From assembly GCF_035653575.1 (NCBI RefSeq), contig NZ_DASRBQ010000078.1, forward strand, positions 62,001 to 126,000: a stretch of DNA of 64,000 bases, in the 5' to 3' direction. The DNA is from Actinocrinis sp035653575. Its GTDB lineage: Bacteria > Actinomycetota > Actinomycetes > Streptomycetales > Catenulisporaceae. Below, one piece after another: positions 25,768-34,546 of the stretch (the stretch's first letter is position 1; every line of letters starts with the position of its first letter). The position numbers and the translations under genes are program-made. The notes below the pieces were generated by a model, which had not been told where the DNA came from, ran no database searches, and was given only the letters and a program-made list of their open reading frames with translations.

Positions 25768-27354
25768 TCAGAGCGTGCGGTTTTGGATCTTCGTGTCGAA
25801 TCGACCGTCCTCCACCGGCCAGCTGTCGCTGATGCGCAGCCCTTCGACCCCGCTGAGGGAGAAGGTCGGCACCCCGCGCACCTTCTCGGCGCGCACGTGG
25901 TGGAAGTCGGCGCCGGTCACGTCGGTGAGCGCGAACGCGGGGCGGGTGTCCTGCTGCTCGAACGCCACCGTCACGTCGTCGAAGGCGATGTTCGACACGT
26001 GCCGCACATAGAACCCGTACGCGGGCAGCGTGCCGAACATGTAGTTCTCGGGATAGGCGTTGACGAGTTCCGGCACCGGGTTGACCGCGGCCGCCGGGGT
26101 CAGGCCGCCGACCATGATGTGACGCAGGCCACTGATACGTACGTCCTCGATCGGGTGGTCCGGGATGCCGGCGATCGTCGAGGGGTATCTCGGGTCGGCG
26201 TCGATCACGGTCACGTCGCTGATGCTCACCCGCCGCAGGCTGCCGATCGCCAGGCCGGCCGGTCCGCGCATGCGCGCGCCGAGCCGCAGGAAGATCGGGG
26301 TCTGCACGCCGCGCATGGTCAGGTTGCTGATCGTCACGTCCTGCAGCAGCGCGCCGTCCACGGTCTCCAGCGCCAGGCCGCGGCAGTGCTCGAAGACGAC
26401 GTTGGAGACGGCGATGTTCTGGAAGCCGCCGTTGGACTCGGTGCCGAACTTGAGCCGGCCGGTGCGGCCGTACGGCCCGACCTTGAACGTGCCGTCCACG
26501 TACGTGCCCAGGTCGTAGCCGCTGACCATGCAGTTGTCGATGTACACGTTTTCGGTGGAGCGCGCCTCGTTCAGCGCGTACGAGCTCTTAAGCACGATCG
26601 CGTCGTCGTTGGGCGAGTTGACCACGGTGTTGGAGATCCGCACGTTCTTGCAGCAGTCGATGTCGATGCCGTCCCGGTTGGTGTCGATGACCAGCCCGTC
26701 GATGCGGAAGTTGTCCACGCCGGTCGGCAGGATGCAGAAGTGGCCGCCGTTGACCATCGTCACGTCGTAGATCCCGACGTTGCGGCACAGCTTGAGGGCG
26801 ATCGCCTTGTTGCCCTGCCGCGGCGCGGATTCCTTGCTGCCGCCGCTGACCAGGCCCTTGCCGTCGATGGTGCCGGGGCCGCAGATGGTGACGTTCTGCA
26901 GGTTCTCGCCCCAGATGAGGCTGTTGTGCCAGTGGCTGTGCCCATAGTCCTGATACGGGTTGCCCGCGCCGGGCTCGGCGGGATCGTAGCCCTGGGTCGC
27001 GGTGGGCGTGGCCGCCAGGATCCGCGAGCCGTTGGCGAGGTAGAGCGCGACGTTGCTGGCCAAGCGGATCGAGTAGCTGGCGTAGGTTCCGGCAGGGAAG
27101 TAGACGGTGCCGCCTGCGCCGTTGTTGTGCGCCGCCGCCGCGGTTATCGCGCGGTTGATCGCGTCGCTGTCAATCGTGGTCCCGTCCCCGATGGCGCCGA
27201 AGGCGGTCACGTCGAAGACGTCGCTCAGACCTGGCGCGGGGGCCGGGGCGGAGGCGGCGCGGGCGCCGGCCGTGCCGGCGAGAGGCAGGGCGGCTCCAGT
27301 CGCGCCCGCCGCGCCGAACGCGACGAGCCGGCGGCGGCTGACCGGGTTGGACAT
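25768..27354 (-). CDS. Secreted GH28-type polygalacturonase-like beta-helix hydrolase
   Basis: A 528-residue secreted enzyme. The start at 27354 has GGGAG upstream and gives a Tat-like signal (SRRRLVAFGAAG, then a hydrophobic run to about residue 34). FDVTAFGAIGDG followed by D-A-I-N-x-A-I is the usual opening of pectinase-fold GH28 proteins. NRDGIDIDCCKNVRISN and SPNDDAIVLKS (about 265-300) carry the family's catalytic aspartates. It would act on pectin or another uronic-acid or rhamnose-containing glycan. An ACATCGGATGT site lies upstream, shared with the beta-helix gene at 38209. Confidence 0.87.
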   Translation of the reverse strand: MSNPVSRRRLVAFGAAGATGAALPLAGTAGARAASAPAPAPGLSDVFDVTAFGAIGDGTTIDSDAINRAITAAAAHNNGAGGTVYFPAGTYASYSIRLASNVALYLANGSRILAATPTATQGYDPAEPGAGNPYQDYGHSHWHNSLIWGENLQNVTICGPGTIDGKGLVSGGSKESAPRQGNKAIALKLCRNVGIYDVTMVNGGHFCILPTGVDNFRIDGLVIDTNRDGIDIDCCKNVRISNTVVNSPNDDAIVLKSSYALNEARSTENVYIDNCMVSGYDLGTYVDGTFKVGPYGRTGRLKFGTESNGGFQNIAVSNVVFEHCRGLALETVDGALLQDVTISNLTMRGVQTPIFLRLGARMRGPAGLAIGSLRRVSISDVTVIDADPRYPSTIAGIPDHPIEDVRISGLRHIMVGGLTPAAAVNPVPELVNAYPENYMFGTLPAYGFYVRHVSNIAFDDVTVAFEQQDTRPAFALTDVTGADFHHVRAEKVRGVPTFSLSGVEGLRISDSWPVEDGRFDTKIQNRTL

Positions 27355-27405
27355 GACGTCTCCCTTCGGTGATCTGCACGGCTTTGTGCGCAGACCACTT
27401 AAGGT

Positions 27406-27418
27406 GAGATCCGATCTC
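27406..27418. promoter_or_regulatory. Small palindrome near the GH28 promoter
   Basis: GAGATC, one base, GATCTC, 52-64 bases upstream of the GH28 start codon. Possible operator, weak evidence. Confidence 0.3.
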
Positions 27419-27532
27419 TTGTCCACGACGAAGGTCGCGGACTGGGCGCGCCGATCGCGGTCCCGGCTCGTATTTCCGCAGTCCGAAGCCACGATGTCAG
27501 AAGGCGCGGACGGGGCGCGCTCACGATCATTT

Positions 27533-27543
27533 ACATCGGATGT
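27533..27543. promoter_or_regulatory. ACATCGGATGT site upstream of GH28
   Basis: An 11-bp inverted repeat (ACATC-G-GATGT) about 180 bases upstream of the GH28 start. The identical 11-mer occurs at 40886-40896 before another beta-helix carbohydrate gene, which suggests a shared regulator. Confidence 0.5.
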
Positions 27544-27581
27544 TTCATCGTTCGCCGTCCGTCACGGCGGCTGACCAGGCG

Positions 27582-28235
27582 TCAGATGTGGCGCACGGCC
27601 GCGGCGGTCGAGGCGGCCCAGGCCGCGGCCACCACGAGCAGCGCGATGGGTAGCGCGGCGAGCGGGTAGTGCGGCGCGGCGCCGTTCGCTGTCGTCAGGG
27701 CCCGGATCCCCATCGCGGCGGGGGAGAAGCGGGCCACCAGCAGGCCGAGCGCGAGCAATCCGGCCAGCAGCACGCCCCAGCCGGCGGCCGGGACCAGCGG
27801 CGGAGCGGACAGCACCCCGGCCGCGGTGCCGAGCAGCACGCAGACCAGTTCCGTGCTCAAGCCGGTGAGCAGGGTCGAGCCGCTGCCGGGCAGCGCGCCG
27901 GTGGCTGCCGCGACGACCGCGCCGACCAGCGCGCACAGCAGCCCGTAGCCGGTCGCGGCGCAGAGGGCGGCCAGCCGGGCGCGCACCGGACCCGCCACGG
28001 TGGCGGTGATCGCGGCGGCCTCGGCGGGTTCGGTGGTCAGGATCGCGCGGGTGAGCCAGGCGCTCACCGGCAGCAGGAAGGCGGCGCTGTAGGCGAACGC
28101 GTCCGCCGCGCTGTCGCCGCCCGCCGAGTCGATCGCCAGCGCGATCGCGTAGAAGAGCACGGGCGGCAGCCAGCGCTGCGAGCGGGCGAGCAGGACGACG
28201 TAGTAGCGCGCGACGGCGGCGTCACGAGTCGTCAC
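27582..28235 (-). CDS. ABC transporter membrane subunit
   Basis: A 217-residue hydrophobic protein with about six membrane segments (for example WLPPVLFYAIALAID, FAYSAAFLLPVSAWL, LLCALVGAVVAAATG, VLLAGLLALGLLVA, ALPIALLVVAAAWAA). The GTG at 28235 overlaps the stop of the ATPase gene by 4 bases (GTGA), so the pair is translationally coupled. No substrate clue is visible. It is a short two-gene ABC system of a type common in actinobacteria. Confidence 0.75.
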   Translation of the reverse strand: MTTRDAAVARYYVVLLARSQRWLPPVLFYAIALAIDSAGGDSAADAFAYSAAFLLPVSAWLTRAILTTEPAEAAAITATVAGPVRARLAALCAATGYGLLCALVGAVVAAATGALPGSGSTLLTGLSTELVCVLLGTAAGVLSAPPLVPAAGWGVLLAGLLALGLLVARFSPAAMGIRALTTANGAAPHYPLAALPIALLVVAAAWAASTAAAVRHI

Positions 28236-29173
28236 GGCTGCCTCCTGCTCTGCTGCGGCACCGAAGCCCTCGGCATCGCTGACTGCTGATGCTCGGTTCG
28301 GCCGCGCTCGCCCTGCTTGGGCACGGCCTGCTTTTGCTGCTGCTTGGCCGCCTCAACCGCCCGGCCGTCCACCGTGCGCACCGACAGCACGTGGACATCG
28401 CGATGCACCGTGAGGATGTCGTGTAGAAGCCGGTCCGAGCCGTCCGGCTCGACCTCGATGCGCAGCACGTCGTCCGCGAGGACCCGGCCGCGTCCGGGAC
28501 CCGGCCACGGATCCGGCGCGTTCTCCAGGTCGATGAGCACCAGCGGCATCTCGAAGTCGACCGCGGAGGCCTGATGCAGCAGCCCGTCGCGCAGCACATA
28601 GGCCGCGGTCGCGTCGTCGGCCAGCCGCTCCGGGTCGTGGTCGACGAACACCACCCGGCCGCCGCGCCGCGTCGTCTCGCGGGCCACCTCGTCGAGGGTC
28701 TGCTGCCCGGTCGCGTCAAGGCTGGTCCAGGCCTCGTCCAGGATCAGCAGGTCCGGCTCGGCCAGCAGCGCCTGGATGATCGCGATCTTCTGCGCGGTAC
28801 CGCGCGAGAGGTCACCGATCCGGTGCTTGCGGTAGCTCAGCGCCTCGAACCGCTCCAGCCAGCCGAGCGCGCGCTCCTCGGCCTCCTCGCCGGAGAGCCC
28901 GTGGATCCGGCCGAAATGCCGCAGATAGTCGTTCGCCTTGAACGGCAGCGGCGGCAGCTGCCCGGGCACGTACGCGACCCGGTCCGGGCGGCCGGTGATC
29001 GTGCCGCGGCCGGGCCGGTGCGCCCCCGCGATGATCCGCATGAGGGTGGACTTGCCGGAGCCGTTGTATCCGCCGATGCGCACCAGGTCGCCCGGTTGCA
29101 CGTCGAGGTCGACTCGGCCGAGCACCCAGGGTGCCCGCCAGCCATAGCGATATCCGACTGCGCTCAGCCGCAT
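28232..29173 (-). CDS. ABC transporter ATP-binding protein
   Basis: A 313-residue ABC ATPase. Walker A is GYNGSGKST (about 34-42), Walker B is LLILDEAW (about 142-149), and the switch His lies in VFVDHD. The signature loop reads LSRGT rather than LSGGQ, a known but less common variant. After about residue 210 there is an extra C-terminal domain with a Gln/Lys/Arg-rich tail (AAKQQQKQAVPKQ). It is coupled to the membrane subunit downstream. Substrate unknown. Confidence 0.88.
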   Translation of the reverse strand: MRLSAVGYRYGWRAPWVLGRVDLDVQPGDLVRIGGYNGSGKSTLMRIIAGAHRPGRGTITGRPDRVAYVPGQLPPLPFKANDYLRHFGRIHGLSGEEAEERALGWLERFEALSYRKHRIGDLSRGTAQKIAIIQALLAEPDLLILDEAWTSLDATGQQTLDEVARETTRRGGRVVFVDHDPERLADDATAAYVLRDGLLHQASAVDFEMPLVLIDLENAPDPWPGPGRGRVLADDVLRIEVEPDGSDRLLHDILTVHRDVHVLSVRTVDGRAVEAAKQQQKQAVPKQGERGRTEHQQSAMPRASVPQQSRRQP

Positions 29174-29256
29174 GCGGACACCCTAGCCGGAACCCCGGCG
29201 ACTTCGTACAGGTCATTAGACAACCGTGACCATCGGAATCGGCCCGGCGCGAATGA

Positions 29257-29275
29257 CAGGGTTCTGTTAACCCTG
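29257..29275. terminator. Short hairpin upstream of the ABC genes
   Basis: CAGGGTT, 5 bases, AACCCTG, between the small zinc-ribbon gene's stop and the ABC ATPase start. It may end the permease/zinc-ribbon transcript. The stem is short. Confidence 0.35.
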
Positions 29276-29301
29276 GCTTAGGACTCGATCAGGGCGGCGG
29301 G

Positions 29302-29529
29302 TCAGCCCGCGGTGATCTCCTGCGCGACCACGTCGCCGCACGAGTACCGGATCCAGGGGCGCTGGTTGTGCTCGGACACGCCGCGGTCGCGCTGCTTGCC
29401 CTCGCCGCACACCGGGCACCGCCAGCCCTCGTCCGCGCGCTCGAAGCCGTGCCAGGAGCGTTCGAAGTCGGGGCCGTCCACCTCGTGGACGAGCACCGGC
29501 GGGTCGCTGGCCGTGAACGGATCGAACAT
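29302..29529 (-). CDS. Small zinc-ribbon-like protein
   Basis: A 75-residue protein starting at 29529 with AAAGGA upstream. A CPVCGEG knuckle (about residues 38-44) and a later YSCGD suggest a small zinc site, though only three cysteines are seen. It lies 23 bases after the amino-acid permease on the same strand, so co-transcription is likely. No function can be assigned. Confidence 0.6.
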   Translation of the reverse strand: MFDPFTASDPPVLVHEVDGPDFERSWHGFERADEGWRCPVCGEGKQRDRGVSEHNQRPWIRYSCGDVVAQEITAG

Positions 29530-29552
29530 CTCGGGTTCCTTTCGAAGAGGTC

Positions 29553-31211
29553 TCATACGGGCTCGGTCGGGTCCGGCGCGATACCGCTGTCCGCGCCCGG
29601 TTCTGTCGCGTCGAGGTCGGACGGCTGCTGCCAGTAATCGGCGGGGTGCGAGCGCAGGAACCGGACGGCCTCGGCCACGCCCCACATGTATCCGCCGGCG
29701 CCGATGACGCCGACCACGACCGAGTCCCACGGCTGCGCGATCCAGTCGCGTCCGCCGAAACTGCCGAGCCAGGACATCAGCAGCACCGCGCAGACGTACA
29801 CCACCAGCCATGCCCCGGCGCGCACGTCCACGCGTACCTGCCCGGGCGTGTGCCGGTTGCTGCGCGTGTTCCAGAGATAGACGGCGACCGCGACGGCCAG
29901 CAGCGGCAGCGCGATACGCAGGTTGGTCCACTTCGCCCAGTAGAGGATGAGCGTGGCCAGGACGAAGCCGATCGGCGCGAGCACCGAGGTGCCGCGGAAC
30001 CAGACCGCGGAACGGGACGGCTCGGCGATGCGCAGCGCCGCCTGGCAGACCATGGTGATGGAGTACACGAACAGACCCAGCTCGCTGGTGGCCTTGATGA
30101 TGTCGTGCCAGCTGGGCAGCAGCAGCAGGAACGCCGCGCCGAGCACGAAGTTCAGCAGCAGCGCCCGGCGCGGCACGCCCGAGCCCGGGTGGATGGCCGC
30201 GAACCAGCGCGGAATCGACTCGTTCTTGCCCATCGCCCGCGCTTCCCGGCTGATCGCCGCGGTGAAGACCAGAGCCGAGCCGGAGGGCGAGACGATCGCG
30301 TCCCCGTAGAGCACCCAGGACAGCCAGCCGAGGTTGAGCACCACCGCGAGCTGCGCGAACGGCGAGGTGAAGTCGATGCCGCCCCAGCCGTGCGCGAGAT
30401 GCGAGCCGGGCACCGCGGCGATGAAGGCGATCTGCAGGCCGATGTACAGCGCCATCGCGATCAGCAGGCCGACGATGATCGCGCGCGGCACGTCCCGGTG
30501 CGCATCGCGGGCCTCGCCGGACAGGTCGAGCGGCGCCTGGAAGCCGGTGTAGGCGTAGATGACGCCCGCCGTCGAGATCGCGGAGAGCGCGGCCGAGTAG
30601 CCGTAGGGCGCGAAGCCGCCGTGGTCGGTGAAGTTCCCGCCGTGCCAGGAGGTCGCCAGCAGCACGACCATGGTCAGCGTCGGCACCAGCCACTTGATCA
30701 GGGACAGCGCGCCGTTGACCCGGCCGAGCAGCAGGATCCCGTACCAGTTGATCATCATGAAGACGACCATCAGCGCCAGCGCGATGAGCATTCCGGCCCA
30801 GGTCAGCCGGTTGTTCCGGTAGATGCCCGAGATGTGCTGCGAGGCGTACTGCACGACGACCGCCGACTCGCTGGGCGGGTTGGTGCAGTACGCGATCCAG
30901 ATGCCCCAGCCGACGATGGTGGCGGCGAGCCGGCCGTTGGTGTGCAGCGGCCAGCGCACCAGCGCCCCGGACTCCGGGTGGGTCGAGCCGAGGTCCGCCA
31001 TCACCAGCGCGATGACGAGGAACGCGATGCCGCCGATGCCCCAGGTCAGCACGGCCGCCGGCCCGGCGACCTGGGCGGCGTACAGCGCGCCCACCAGCCA
31101 GCCGGACCCGATGACGCCGCTGAATCCGGCGGCGGTCAGGTGCCAGAAGCCGAGATGCCGTTTGAGCAGGTGGTCCGGAGCGTACGTGGGCTGGAGGACG
31201 TCTTGGGCCAT
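29553..31211 (-). CDS. APC-superfamily amino acid permease
   Basis: A 552-residue permease with about 12 membrane segments. The opening HLGFWHLTAAGFSGVIGSGWLVGALYAAQVAGPAAVLTW matches the GxG-containing first helix of APC transporters, which take up amino acids or polyamines. The tail (after about 510) is soluble and acidic. The ATG at 31211 has GAGG upstream; the frame beyond it has no support. It is followed by the zinc-ribbon gene. Substrate cannot be read from sequence. Confidence 0.87.
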   Translation of the reverse strand: MAQDVLQPTYAPDHLLKRHLGFWHLTAAGFSGVIGSGWLVGALYAAQVAGPAAVLTWGIGGIAFLVIALVMADLGSTHPESGALVRWPLHTNGRLAATIVGWGIWIAYCTNPPSESAVVVQYASQHISGIYRNNRLTWAGMLIALALMVVFMMINWYGILLLGRVNGALSLIKWLVPTLTMVVLLATSWHGGNFTDHGGFAPYGYSAALSAISTAGVIYAYTGFQAPLDLSGEARDAHRDVPRAIIVGLLIAMALYIGLQIAFIAAVPGSHLAHGWGGIDFTSPFAQLAVVLNLGWLSWVLYGDAIVSPSGSALVFTAAISREARAMGKNESIPRWFAAIHPGSGVPRRALLLNFVLGAAFLLLLPSWHDIIKATSELGLFVYSITMVCQAALRIAEPSRSAVWFRGTSVLAPIGFVLATLILYWAKWTNLRIALPLLAVAVAVYLWNTRSNRHTPGQVRVDVRAGAWLVVYVCAVLLMSWLGSFGGRDWIAQPWDSVVVGVIGAGGYMWGVAEAVRFLRSHPADYWQQPSDLDATEPGADSGIAPDPTEPV

Positions 31212-31329
31212 AGGCCTCGAAATACCACGTCGCGGCGGAATCAATCGGGTTTCAAATCAGCATTCACCGAGTAGTGGAGTGGCTACACGAGCCGAGCGGT
31301 CGTCGGCGGCTGGGTGCGGGAGGTTGCGC

Positions 31330-31890
31330 ATGGGCATCGGTCCGATCGGAGGCGACCGCGTTCACGCAGATACGGTGCAGCGTCTCGCCGGCGCGGGTGG
31401 TCGTCGGGCGGTGCAAAAGCGGCTTCAGGTGTACCTCAACGACCACCTGATGGGCGCGGCGGCGAACGTGCAGCTGGCACTGCGTACCGCGGGCGCGCAG
31501 CGCGGTACGCCGCTTGGTCGCGAGTTGGATGGGATCGCCGCGCAGATCAGCGACGACTACGCGGCACTGGTCGAGGTCATGCACTCGGTCGGTGTGACGC
31601 CGCGCCGCAGCTTCGCGTGGCTCGGCCGGCTCGGCGAACGGCTCGGTCGGCTCAAGCTCAACGGGCGAGTGGTGCGTGGCTCGCAGCTGAGCACCCTCGT
31701 GGAGTTGGAGGCGCTGCGGCTCGGCGTGCTCGGCAAGCTGCAGGGCTGGCGATCGCTCTCCGTCGCCGCGCAACGCGATCCGCGGCTGGACCGCGACCGG
31801 CTGCGCGCGCTGGAGGAGGCGGCCGCCCGCCAGGCCGAGGCCCTGGCGGGCATCTGCCTGGCAGCGGCCGTGCTGCTCGGCCCCGCCTGA
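31330..31890 (+). CDS. All-helical hypothetical protein
   Basis: A 186-residue protein starting at 31330 after GGAGG. It looks wholly helical (VYLNDHLMGAAANVQLALR, DDYAALVEVMHSVGV, LSTLVELEALRLGVLGKLQGW, then an Arg/Ala-rich helix). The pattern resembles four-helix bundle proteins of the ferritin-like type, but no metal-binding E-x-x-H pair is evident. Probably cytosolic. I do not recognise the family. It precedes the LemA gene by 138 bases. Confidence 0.55.
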   Translation: MGIGPIGGDRVHADTVQRLAGAGGRRAVQKRLQVYLNDHLMGAAANVQLALRTAGAQRGTPLGRELDGIAAQISDDYAALVEVMHSVGVTPRRSFAWLGRLGERLGRLKLNGRVVRGSQLSTLVELEALRLGVLGKLQGWRSLSVAAQRDPRLDRDRLRALEEAAARQAEALAGICLAAAVLLGPA

Positions 31891-32028
31891 GGATCGACCC
31901 CGGCGTGCGTTCGGGCGCGGCTGAATGCCCCTTCGGGCAGGACCGCGCCAGAGCCCTCGGATCGGTCCCGGCGCCGCCCTATTCTTCGAGCCAGAACGGT
32001 CGTGGCGCTCGAAGCTATGGGGTGTGGG

Positions 32029-32589
32029 ATGCAGCTCGTGATTGGCGCGGCCGTCGCCGCGGCGATAGTGGTCGTGATTCTGATATGGCTCATCGGGTCG
32101 TATAACGGTCTGGTGCGCAGGCGCACGCAGGTGGACAACGCCTGGGCGCAGGTCGAGGTCCAGTTGACCCGGCGCCACGATCTCATTCCGAACCTGGTCG
32201 AGACGGTCAAGGGGTACGCGGCCCATGAGCGCGAGACCTTCGACGCGGTGACCCGTGCCCGCACAGCCGCACTCGGCGCGAGCGGCCCGGCCGACCGGGC
32301 CGAGGCCGAGGCCACCCTCGGCGGAACGCTCAAGACGCTCTTCGCCGTCAGCGAGGCCTACCCCGAGCTGAAGGCGAACACGAACTTCCTCTCCCTCCAG
32401 CAGGAACTGGCTACCACCGAGGACAAGGCCGCCTACGCCCGGCAGTACTACAACGACGCCGTACTCGGCCTGAACACCAAGGTCGCCACGTTCCCGACGG
32501 TGCTGATCGCGGGCATGCTCGGCTTCGGGGCGCGTGAGTTCTTCCGCGCTCCGGAGGGGCAGAGCGGTCCGATCAGCGTCCGGTTCTAG
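32029..32589 (+). CDS. LemA family protein
   Basis: A 186-residue LemA protein: one N-terminal membrane segment (about 3-23), then the conserved SYNGLVRRRTQVDNAWAQVEVQLTRRHDLIPNLVETVKGYA helix. The ATG at 32029 is preferred (GGGGTG upstream); in-frame starts at 32017 and 32002 are possible. LemA proteins are anchored helical bundles and commonly neighbour a DUF2207 membrane protein, as here. Their molecular role is unclear. Confidence 0.92.
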   Translation: MQLVIGAAVAAAIVVVILIWLIGSYNGLVRRRTQVDNAWAQVEVQLTRRHDLIPNLVETVKGYAAHERETFDAVTRARTAALGASGPADRAEAEATLGGTLKTLFAVSEAYPELKANTNFLSLQQELATTEDKAAYARQYYNDAVLGLNTKVATFPTVLIAGMLGFGAREFFRAPEGQSGPISVRF

Positions 32590-32600
32590 CGGCGCCGGCC

Positions 32601-34538
32601 GTGACCGCATTCGCAAACTTCGCCGGCTTCGCCGCCGGCGGCCCGGGCCGCCTGGCCGGCCTCATTCCGACGTATACGAACACTCATCGGTCGGGGGCCT
32701 GGAACCTGCGTGAACTGAGCGTGCCGTGGGTGGGCGCCGCGGTGGCCGCGCTCGCGATCTGGTACGGCGTGGTCCTCGCGACGCGGTGGGCGACCCGCCC
32801 CGCGATGCCCAAGAGCGGCCCGTCCACGATGGATCTGCGGCCTGAGCCGCCCGCATTGGTGGAATTCCTCATCGGCGAGTGGGAGCCGGGCCGCAGCGCC
32901 GTGGTGGCGACCCTGATCGACCTGGCCGCCCGGCACCTGATCGAGTTCCAGCAAGTTGGCCCGGACCCGAAGAGCACTGTCATCCGGGTACGGCAGGACG
33001 TGGCCGCCTCGACCCAGGACACGCCGCTGCTGCCTTACGAGCAGCGGGTACTGCACCGCGTGCAGGCGCTCACGAGCGGCGGCGTGCTGCCTGCCGGAGC
33101 ACTCGCGCAGGGCACCGAGTCACAGGACCGCGCTTGGTGGAAGGCGTTCGCGAAGCAAGTGGTCATCGACGCGAAGCAGCGCGGGCTCTCGCGGGACCGG
33201 TACCGGCCCGGACTGCGCCTCGCGCTGGGCCTGCTGGCGCTCGGCCCGGCGGCGCTCGCGGGGGCGGCCGTGCTGGCCTCCGGAGGGCACGGCGAGGGAC
33301 CGATCGCGACGGCAGGCGGCGTCTTCTTCGTCGCGCTGGCCGTGGTCGGCAGTCTCCAGGGACAGCGTGAGACCCCGGACGGAAAGGCGGCCTGCGCGCA
33401 CTGGCTCGGGGTGCGCGCCTGGCTCGGAGCAGACGAGGTGTTTCCGACGCTACCGCCCGCGTCCGTGACCATGTGGGACCGCTACCTCGCTTACGGCGCG
33501 GCCGTCGGAGTGGCGCGCACGGCTTCGGCCGCGCTGCCGTTCGGGCCGCGCGACGAGCATCGGGCCTGGTCCACCTTCGGCGGAGCCTGGCACGAGGTGC
33601 GTCTGCGCTATCAGCCGGTGCGCGCGCGCCGGCTGCGGCGCCCGGGTTGGACCGCCGTGGGCGCGGCGTTCTGGACCGCGGCCTGGAGCGCCGCCATCAA
33701 GGGCCTGATCGTGCTCGACGGCAAGAGCGTTTCCGGAGTCCCGCGCTCCACCGAGTCCCTCACGCTGCTCGGCGTCGGCGTGATCGCGGGACTGATCGCC
33801 GTTCGCAACCTTCTGATTCTCATCGCGGCGGTGCACGACCTGATCGTGCGCGACGAAATCACCGGCGAGGTAGTACGGCTGCGCCACATCCAAGGCGAGG
33901 ACAGCAGCACCTACCATGCTGCGATCGACCCGGGCGGCGTGCGGCGGGTGCTGGCCTGGCCGCTGCGGTACGAGGTGTATCAGAAGCTGAACGAGGGGGA
34001 CACGGTCAGAGCGGTGCGCGGATCCTGGTTGGGGTACACCTACTCGATCGACGTGACCAAGGCGTCAGGGCGCGGTGAGGTCTTCGAGGCCGACGACGAG
34101 ATGCCGAGTTCCGCCGCGTCGGGTGGGGTGACCGCCCTGCTCACCAGCGCGGTCCCCGATCCGGGAGACCTCGTGCCCTGCGAAGAGGCTGCGGCGATCC
34201 TAGGCGTCCCGCTGACGGATCGGTCCCGGGCGGCCGCTGCGGCGGTGCCGTTGCTCAACGCGAGGGTTCGCGTTTACCAGACAGGCCACGGATCGAACGG
34301 GTCGAACGGCTCGGGTCGCGTCGTCGTACAGAGCGCCACCGGCCCAGTCGCCCGTCGCATGTTCGCCGCTTTCGCGCGCCACGGGCAACCACTGCCCGGA
34401 CTGGGCGAGGAGGCATACGCACGGGACCAGACCGTTGCCCTGCGACGCGGCGAAACCATTGTGATCATCCGCGTCGCAGGTGCAATGGCGGACGATGCCC
34501 CGCGCCGACTTGCGTCCGCGGCCGCAGTCCGGCTTTGA
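32601..34538 (+). CDS. DUF2207-type membrane protein
   Basis: A 645-residue membrane protein that follows LemA by 11 bases. Hydrophobic segments are near 42-60, 205-250, 350-372 and 388-408. Residues 75-130 (PEPPALVEFLIGEWEPGRSAVVATLIDLAARHLIEFQ) are the typical cytosolic winged-helix-like part of DUF2207 proteins. The usual large N-terminal extracellular domain of about 200 residues with a signal peptide is missing, so this copy is N-terminally reduced. The C-terminus (about 500-645) is an added soluble region. Function unknown; the LemA partnership is conserved. Confidence 0.72.
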   Translation: MTAFANFAGFAAGGPGRLAGLIPTYTNTHRSGAWNLRELSVPWVGAAVAALAIWYGVVLATRWATRPAMPKSGPSTMDLRPEPPALVEFLIGEWEPGRSAVVATLIDLAARHLIEFQQVGPDPKSTVIRVRQDVAASTQDTPLLPYEQRVLHRVQALTSGGVLPAGALAQGTESQDRAWWKAFAKQVVIDAKQRGLSRDRYRPGLRLALGLLALGPAALAGAAVLASGGHGEGPIATAGGVFFVALAVVGSLQGQRETPDGKAACAHWLGVRAWLGADEVFPTLPPASVTMWDRYLAYGAAVGVARTASAALPFGPRDEHRAWSTFGGAWHEVRLRYQPVRARRLRRPGWTAVGAAFWTAAWSAAIKGLIVLDGKSVSGVPRSTESLTLLGVGVIAGLIAVRNLLILIAAVHDLIVRDEITGEVVRLRHIQGEDSSTYHAAIDPGGVRRVLAWPLRYEVYQKLNEGDTVRAVRGSWLGYTYSIDVTKASGRGEVFEADDEMPSSAASGGVTALLTSAVPDPGDLVPCEEAAAILGVPLTDRSRAAAAAVPLLNARVRVYQTGHGSNGSNGSGRVVVQSATGPVARRMFAAFARHGQPLPGLGEEAYARDQTVALRRGETIVIIRVAGAMADDAPRRLASAAAVRL

Positions 34539-34546
34539 GACATCGG

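Noticed and set aside
25762..27372. Long plus-strand frame opposite the GH28 gene
   Set aside because: Antisense shadow: composition is Val/Asp/Arg repeats and there is no domain.
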